This document shows positions 60,716-64,000 of a DNA stretch of 64,000 nucleotides, one piece after another (position 1 is the first letter of the stretch; each line of letters starts with the position of its first letter). Origin of the DNA: an uncultured Eubacteriales bacterium (GTDB taxonomy: Bacteria; Bacillota; Clostridia; Oscillospirales; UBA644). The translations under genes were made by a program, and so were the position numbers. The notes below the pieces were generated by a model. It did not search any database and was not told the origin of the DNA. It saw nothing but the letters and a program-made list of their open reading frames with translations. The stretch lies in assembly GCA_934438175.1 (NCBI GenBank), contig CAKSBH010000003.1, forward strand, positions 62,001-126,000. Direction: 5' to 3'.

Positions 60716-62719
60716 TCATTCGGTCACTTTCTTGCGGACCACAAAAGCAACTGCGGCAAGAGCCATTGCGCCGACCAGGAAAATCGCAACCGTCGAGATA
60801 TCGTTCGTACCCGGGTTCCCCGGCAACGTAATCTGACCGGCAAGCGTTTCCGTTTCAAAGTCGAAGATCAGATCCAGCGTCCAGACCGCAGCATCCTTCT
60901 GTTTCTGCACATATTCCTTGGACAGCGTAATTTTCAGGTTATCGCCGTCTTCCGAAACGGTATAGTTGGCAACATCAAGAACCTGCCCGTTTACCCGGAT
61001 CTCTTTCAGCACATTCGCCGAATGCTTGATGAGGAAGACCACATCGACAACCGGCGTTTCCGTGTCAAAGACGTAGGAGGATTTTCCGTCCGCAAACGCA
61101 AGCGGGGCACCGGATTTCACATGAATGCGACCCTGCGGCTGTGCATATCTCTCATCCACCACACCGCTGAGTTCGCTGGTAATGTAATCCATCAGCGCCT
61201 CATCCAGAGGAATTCCCGTATCAAACTGCTCTTTTGCGCTGGCAAAGGCATAGTACGTATCACCGCCTGCGGCACAGAAATTGTTGGTGACAACCGCATA
61301 CGTGGCTTCTGCATCAAACGGTTTGCCGTTGATGCTGCGGATGACTACGCGATTGATGGAAGCGGGTCCGTAATAGGTAGAGCCGGGATACGTTTCCGCA
61401 TTGGCATCGTACGCAAGGTCCTTGTAAATGTCAAACTCAATGCCGGAAACCTGCGGGAAACCGCCGATTGATGTCGGGGTACAATAGGTAGATGCCTCCA
61501 GCGCTTCCAGCAATTCGGTGCCTTTCACATAGACGACCGCCACCGTGTTCCCGAACGGAAGAACCGTATTGATGTCTTTCTTGGTAATGTCGCCGGCATG
61601 AATCCACGCCCGGATACCGCCGCCGTTTGTCAGGGCAACCACGTTCTCCGCGGCAACATGGATGCTGTCCGGATTCTTCAGAATCGTCCAGCGCATGGAA
61701 TCCGTAATCAGGTCGCCCAGATTGGTTTCCGAGTCACGGTTTCCGTTCGGCGCTTTGTCGCCGTTCAGTTCCACTTTGCTCTCGGCAAATTTTTTGCCGT
61801 ATTCCGCATTGATGCGGTCAATGATCTGCTGTGCTCTGGCAGCGACCGCTTCGTCCTTTACGGATTCTGCCGTAACCGGAAGAAGTTCGTTTTTCTCAAT
61901 CTGCTTCGTCGCGGCATCAATCACGATCAAACCGATCTTGCTGAACGCCGTACCCGTAGACTGAATCTTTTCGCCGTTCTCGCCCTGGGTCATCTCCGTA
62001 TGAGAGTGACCGTCAATGATCATGTCAATTCCCTCAACATGGGCGGCAAGATCCAGCGAACGGTTCGGTTCGGATTCGGCATCCACACCGAGATGCGCCA
62101 GACAGAAAATCAGATCGGCGCCTTCGTTTTTCAATTCCTGCACCTGTGTCGCGGCGCAGGCATACATTTCTTCACCTGCCAGGAATTTCAGCCCCTTGAT
62201 CAGAGCCGGATTGGCTTTGGTCTGGGATTCCGGCGTTTCCATGCCGAAGAAACCGATTTTCACACCATCGATCTCTTTGATGGCACGCGCGTCAAAGATC
62301 GGGGTACCGTCTTCTTTGAGAACGTCGGCACAAAGGACCTTGAACGTCGCTTCGTTCATGTTGCTGACCAACTGCTCATAGCCATAGTCAAACTCATGGT
62401 TGCCAATGGTGGCAAAATCATAGCCGACCAGGTTCATCATGAGGATGGCATCAAGCCCCTTGGTCACACTGACATACGGTTTTCCCTGACTGTAGTCGCC
62501 GGCATCGACAAGCAGGACTTTCGCGCCCTTGCTCTCGTATTCCGCCTTGACGGCAGCCATGACCGCATAGCCCTCAATGTTGCCGTGCACGTCATTGGAA
62601 TGGAGAATGACGATTTTCCCGTCAAATTCGCCGTTCGCAAAAGCCGTTGCCGGCAGAAGCACGAGGACCAGGACGAGTGCAATCAGAATTGCACCGACGC
62701 GTTGAAACATTTTTTTCAT
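60716..62719 (-). CDS. Exported 5'-nucleotidase / cyclic phosphodiesterase family protein
   Basis: A 667-residue surface enzyme. Signal peptide (about 1-28), metallophosphatase domain with ILHSNDVHGNIEGY, DAGDYSQGKP, GNHEFDYGYE and DGHSHTEM, then the C-terminal nucleotidase domain with NLGDLITDSMRW and TNGGGIRAW, an extra beta-rich part, and a C-terminal hydrophobic helix ending in a basic RKK. No LPxTG motif, so it is probably anchored by the helix. It likely scavenges nucleotides outside the cell. Good ribosome site (GGAGGTCC) before ATG 62719. Confidence 0.92.
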   Translation of the reverse strand: MKKMFQRVGAILIALVLVLVLLPATAFANGEFDGKIVILHSNDVHGNIEGYAVMAAVKAEYESKGAKVLLVDAGDYSQGKPYVSVTKGLDAILMMNLVGYDFATIGNHEFDYGYEQLVSNMNEATFKVLCADVLKEDGTPIFDARAIKEIDGVKIGFFGMETPESQTKANPALIKGLKFLAGEEMYACAATQVQELKNEGADLIFCLAHLGVDAESEPNRSLDLAAHVEGIDMIIDGHSHTEMTQGENGEKIQSTGTAFSKIGLIVIDAATKQIEKNELLPVTAESVKDEAVAARAQQIIDRINAEYGKKFAESKVELNGDKAPNGNRDSETNLGDLITDSMRWTILKNPDSIHVAAENVVALTNGGGIRAWIHAGDITKKDINTVLPFGNTVAVVYVKGTELLEALEASTYCTPTSIGGFPQVSGIEFDIYKDLAYDANAETYPGSTYYGPASINRVVIRSINGKPFDAEATYAVVTNNFCAAGGDTYYAFASAKEQFDTGIPLDEALMDYITSELSGVVDERYAQPQGRIHVKSGAPLAFADGKSSYVFDTETPVVDVVFLIKHSANVLKEIRVNGQVLDVANYTVSEDGDNLKITLSKEYVQKQKDAAVWTLDLIFDFETETLAGQITLPGNPGTNDISTVAIFLVGAMALAAVAFVVRKKVTE

Positions 62720-62776
62720 AAAAGGACCTCCCGTTTCTTTTTTTCCGGTTTACCGGATTTTTCCTTGGCTGGCTTC

Positions 62777-62805
62777 ATTATAGAACATTTCGCGCTGTTT
62801 TTCAA
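62777..62805 (-). promoter_or_regulatory. Promoter of the 5'-nucleotidase gene
   Basis: Minus-strand TTGAAA (62805-62800), 17-bp spacer, TATAAT (62782-62777). Confidence 0.8.
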
Positions 62806-63080
62806 TAGCTATGTGAAAAAATTATTTTATTTTTGAAAAATCTTTTTGTCTTTTTACAACAAAATCTGTATATTTTGACGCTTTATTCATGTTTTCTCTT
62901 TTTGAATTTTTGTTTCAATTCTCTTCAAAAAAGCAGAAAAAGCCGATGGCTTCCGCAGAAATCCGTTACAAAAGCCGATGCTCTTATTTTTCATTTTTAT
63001 TGCGAAAAAATAAAAAATTATTCCTGAATTTTTCGTTTCTCCCGCACACAAAATAGCAACAAAGAAAGGAGAAAAGAGCC
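62806..63080. other. AT-rich intergenic region
   Basis: About 275 bp with strong A/T bias and no credible gene. It ends in the AAAGGAG ribosome site of the 53-residue small gene. I found no convincing sigma-A promoter for that gene and no stable hairpin. Confidence 0.6.
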
Positions 63081-63242
63081 GTGAAAAAGAAAAAACAACA
63101 AAAACGACAGCAACTCATCCAGCCGGAAGGCCTGCTGTTTCAAAGCGAAGCCGCTCCCATCGGTTCGGACGTTCTCGGCTCCTGGACGGGAACCCCGGCG
63201 GAAGAAGAGGATCGTCCGGTGCAGGATGCGGACGATCTGTAA
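63081..63242 (+). CDS. 53-residue small protein with C-terminal DADDL
   Basis: GTG at 63081 follows AAAGGAG and opens 53 codons to TAA at 63240-63242, immediately followed by a terminator. The protein has a basic Lys/Gln-rich start (MKKKKQQKRQQ) and an acidic second half with PIGSDVLGSWTG and ending PVQDADDL. The pattern G-S-[YW]-T-G-x-P...PVQDADDL seems familiar from other short clostridial hypotheticals, but I cannot name a family. No membrane segment. Function unknown. Confidence 0.7.
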   Translation: MKKKKQQKRQQLIQPEGLLFQSEAAPIGSDVLGSWTGTPAEEEDRPVQDADDL

Positions 63243-63270
63243 AAAAAGGAGCCGCGCGCGGCTCCTTTTT
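63243..63270. terminator. Bidirectional terminator
   Basis: Palindromic 12-bp stem AAAAAGGAGCCG / CGGCTCCTTTTT with loop CGCG, between the small gene and the convergent UPF0340 gene. Confidence 0.9.
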
Positions 63271-63276
63271 CTTTGA

Positions 63277-63831
63277 TTACATTTTGGTTTCGTCGTAAAC
63301 GGCACGGCTGCCGCCCACAAATCTGGGACGTGTACGAGCGCAGAGCAAAACGGCTTGCCCAATATGGCTCATCGAAAGACGGACGGGAACCGCCACCTCT
63401 TTCAGGTGCATTCCCATCAGCGTTCCGCCGATGTCCATTCCCGCATTCGCGCGGATGTGCTCCACAGCCACCGGATCTTCAAAACTGCGATAGGCCTTGG
63501 TAGCAAACGAGCCGCCTGCCTTCGGCTGCGGGACGACGTTCACTTCTTCCCATCCGTGCCGTTCGGCACAGCAGCGTTCCAGAATCAGCGAACGGTTGAG
63601 ATGCTCACAGCACTGTGCGGCAAGAAAGATGCCACGCTCCCGCAGAATCGGATAAACACCGTCAAAAACGGCTTCCGCGGCATTGAAATCCGAACCCTTT
63701 CCGATTTTCTCCCCCACAATTTCACTGGACGAACAGCCGATAACAAGCAGATCTCCCGCTTTCAGGCGGGCAACCTCCAGAAGCTCCGTCACGGCCTTCG
63801 CTGCCTGATCCCAGATTTCTCCGTATTCCAT
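63277..63831 (-). CDS. UPF0340 / TIGR01440 family protein (YwlG-like)
   Basis: A 184-residue conserved Firmicutes protein of unknown biochemical role. Family blocks: LVIGCSSSEIVGEKIGKGS, GIFLAAQCCEHLNRSLI (shown by AAQCCEHLNR), VVPQPKAGGSFATKAY and GMDIGGTLMGMHL. Start ATG 63831 follows AAAGGGAG; the in-frame extension to 63864 overlaps the upstream gene. It follows the dipeptidase gene by 16 bp. Confidence 0.9.
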   Translation of the reverse strand: MEYGEIWDQAAKAVTELLEVARLKAGDLLVIGCSSSEIVGEKIGKGSDFNAAEAVFDGVYPILRERGIFLAAQCCEHLNRSLILERCCAERHGWEEVNVVPQPKAGGSFATKAYRSFEDPVAVEHIRANAGMDIGGTLMGMHLKEVAVPVRLSMSHIGQAVLLCARTRPRFVGGSRAVYDETKM

Positions 63832-63847
63832 TTCAAACAACTCCCTT

Positions 63848-64000
63848 TCAGCACCAAAGTTCATAAATCACCTGGGCATACACCGCCGCCAGGCGGATCA
63901 GAACATCCTCACGGATAAACTCGTCGTCCCCATGGATGTTTCCGCTTTCATCCCCGTCTTCAAACGCAGGACCGAATGCCACACCACGTCCGCCGAGAAC
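63848..64000 (-). CDS. M20-family dipeptidase, C-terminal fragment (5' end outside window)
   Basis: The last 50 residues of a protein entering at base 64000. It reads GGRGVAFGPAFEDGDESGN, then IHGDDEFIREDVLIRL, matching the end of PepV/Sapep-type M20 dipeptidases, where the final metal-ligand His precedes GxDE or NE and helix DL. Too short to define the substrate. Confidence 0.75.
   Translation of the reverse strand, partial: VLGGRGVAFGPAFEDGDESGNIHGDDEFIREDVLIRLAAVYAQVIYELWC

Noticed and set aside
62939..62982. Direct repeat AAAGCCGATG in the AT-rich intergenic region
   Set aside because: Only two 10-bp copies with unequal context and no nearby feature; likely chance.

Overview
The window is about 53% GC with dense operons, many 1-4 bp start/stop overlaps, strong AGGAGG-type ribosome binding sites, and many promoters of the sigma-A form TTGACA-N17-TATAAT. 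Gene content (SleB spore cortex lytic enzyme with a sigma-G-like promoter, MreBCD-PBP2-MinD cluster, PotABCD, RadA, IscS/IscU, PduL, clostridial-style HisRS with a cysteine-rich insertion, surface proteins with CxxC repeats) points to a spore-forming Clostridia-class Firmicute, plausibly an anaerobic gut member of the Oscillospirales/Christensenellales. The class is well supported; anything finer is a guess. I saw no rRNA, tRNA, CRISPR array, prophage or insertion sequence.

Layout. 1-3.2 kb: an O-acetylation pair (MBOAT plus AlgX/DHHW-like protein, cut by the window edge). 3.3-6.2 kb: ispD diverging from ymdB-rpe-isochorismatase-like. 6.3-11.6 kb: an OmpR-type two-component system and a three-gene VTC/DUF4956/surface beta-helix operon; both operons carry the same tandem-repeat promoter architecture. 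11.8-15.8 kb: polyamine transporter potABCD. 16-18 kb: ROK sugar kinase and RluA-type pseudouridine synthase. 18-20.7 kb: three exported proteins including a CHAP hydrolase, behind a structured leader. 21-24.8 kb: radA-GDPD-response regulator-kinase. 24.9-27.3 kb: iscS-iscU-cupin-small Sm-like protein, diverging from a P-loop kinase-like gene. 28-30.8 kb: CNNM/CorC-type protein with an upstream 37-codon ORF, pduL, and a 63-residue basic protein. 30.8-37 kb: lipid kinase with zinc-ribbon protein, and a Gld-like ABC/DUF4340 system. 37-44.6 kb: maf-mreB-like-mreC-mreD-mrdA-minD-mgsA-like-hisS on the minus strand. 44.7-49 kb: MarR-controlled heterodimeric ABC exporter. 49-51.2 kb: a third two-component system. 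51.3-52.1 kb: sleB. 52.2-60.6 kb: pcrA-rmuC-nifS-like-metG-thiI-pncC. 60.7-62.7 kb: exported 5'-nucleotidase. 63-64 kb: a 53-residue small protein, a UPF0340 protein and the tail of an M20-type dipeptidase.

How the genes work together. The elongation/division cluster couples wall synthesis (MreC, MreD, PBP2) with a degenerate MreB-like protein, MinD and a methylglyoxal-synthase-like protein lacking key catalytic residues. The nifS-like/thiI pair fits tRNA 4-thiouridine synthesis with a dedicated sulfur donor, while iscS/iscU would make Fe-S clusters. The most distinctive system is the two-component regulon at 6.3-11.6 kb: the two promoters share TTTTAA-N6-TTAAG-N6-GTGATA at identical spacing, which predicts that the regulator switches on a membrane polyphosphate-polymerase-like module (VTC domain plus DUF4956) together with a glycine-rich surface lipoprotein. 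Several other proteins look like non-catalytic versions of enzymes (isochorismatase-like, MreB-like, MgsA-like), which is unusual within one window.
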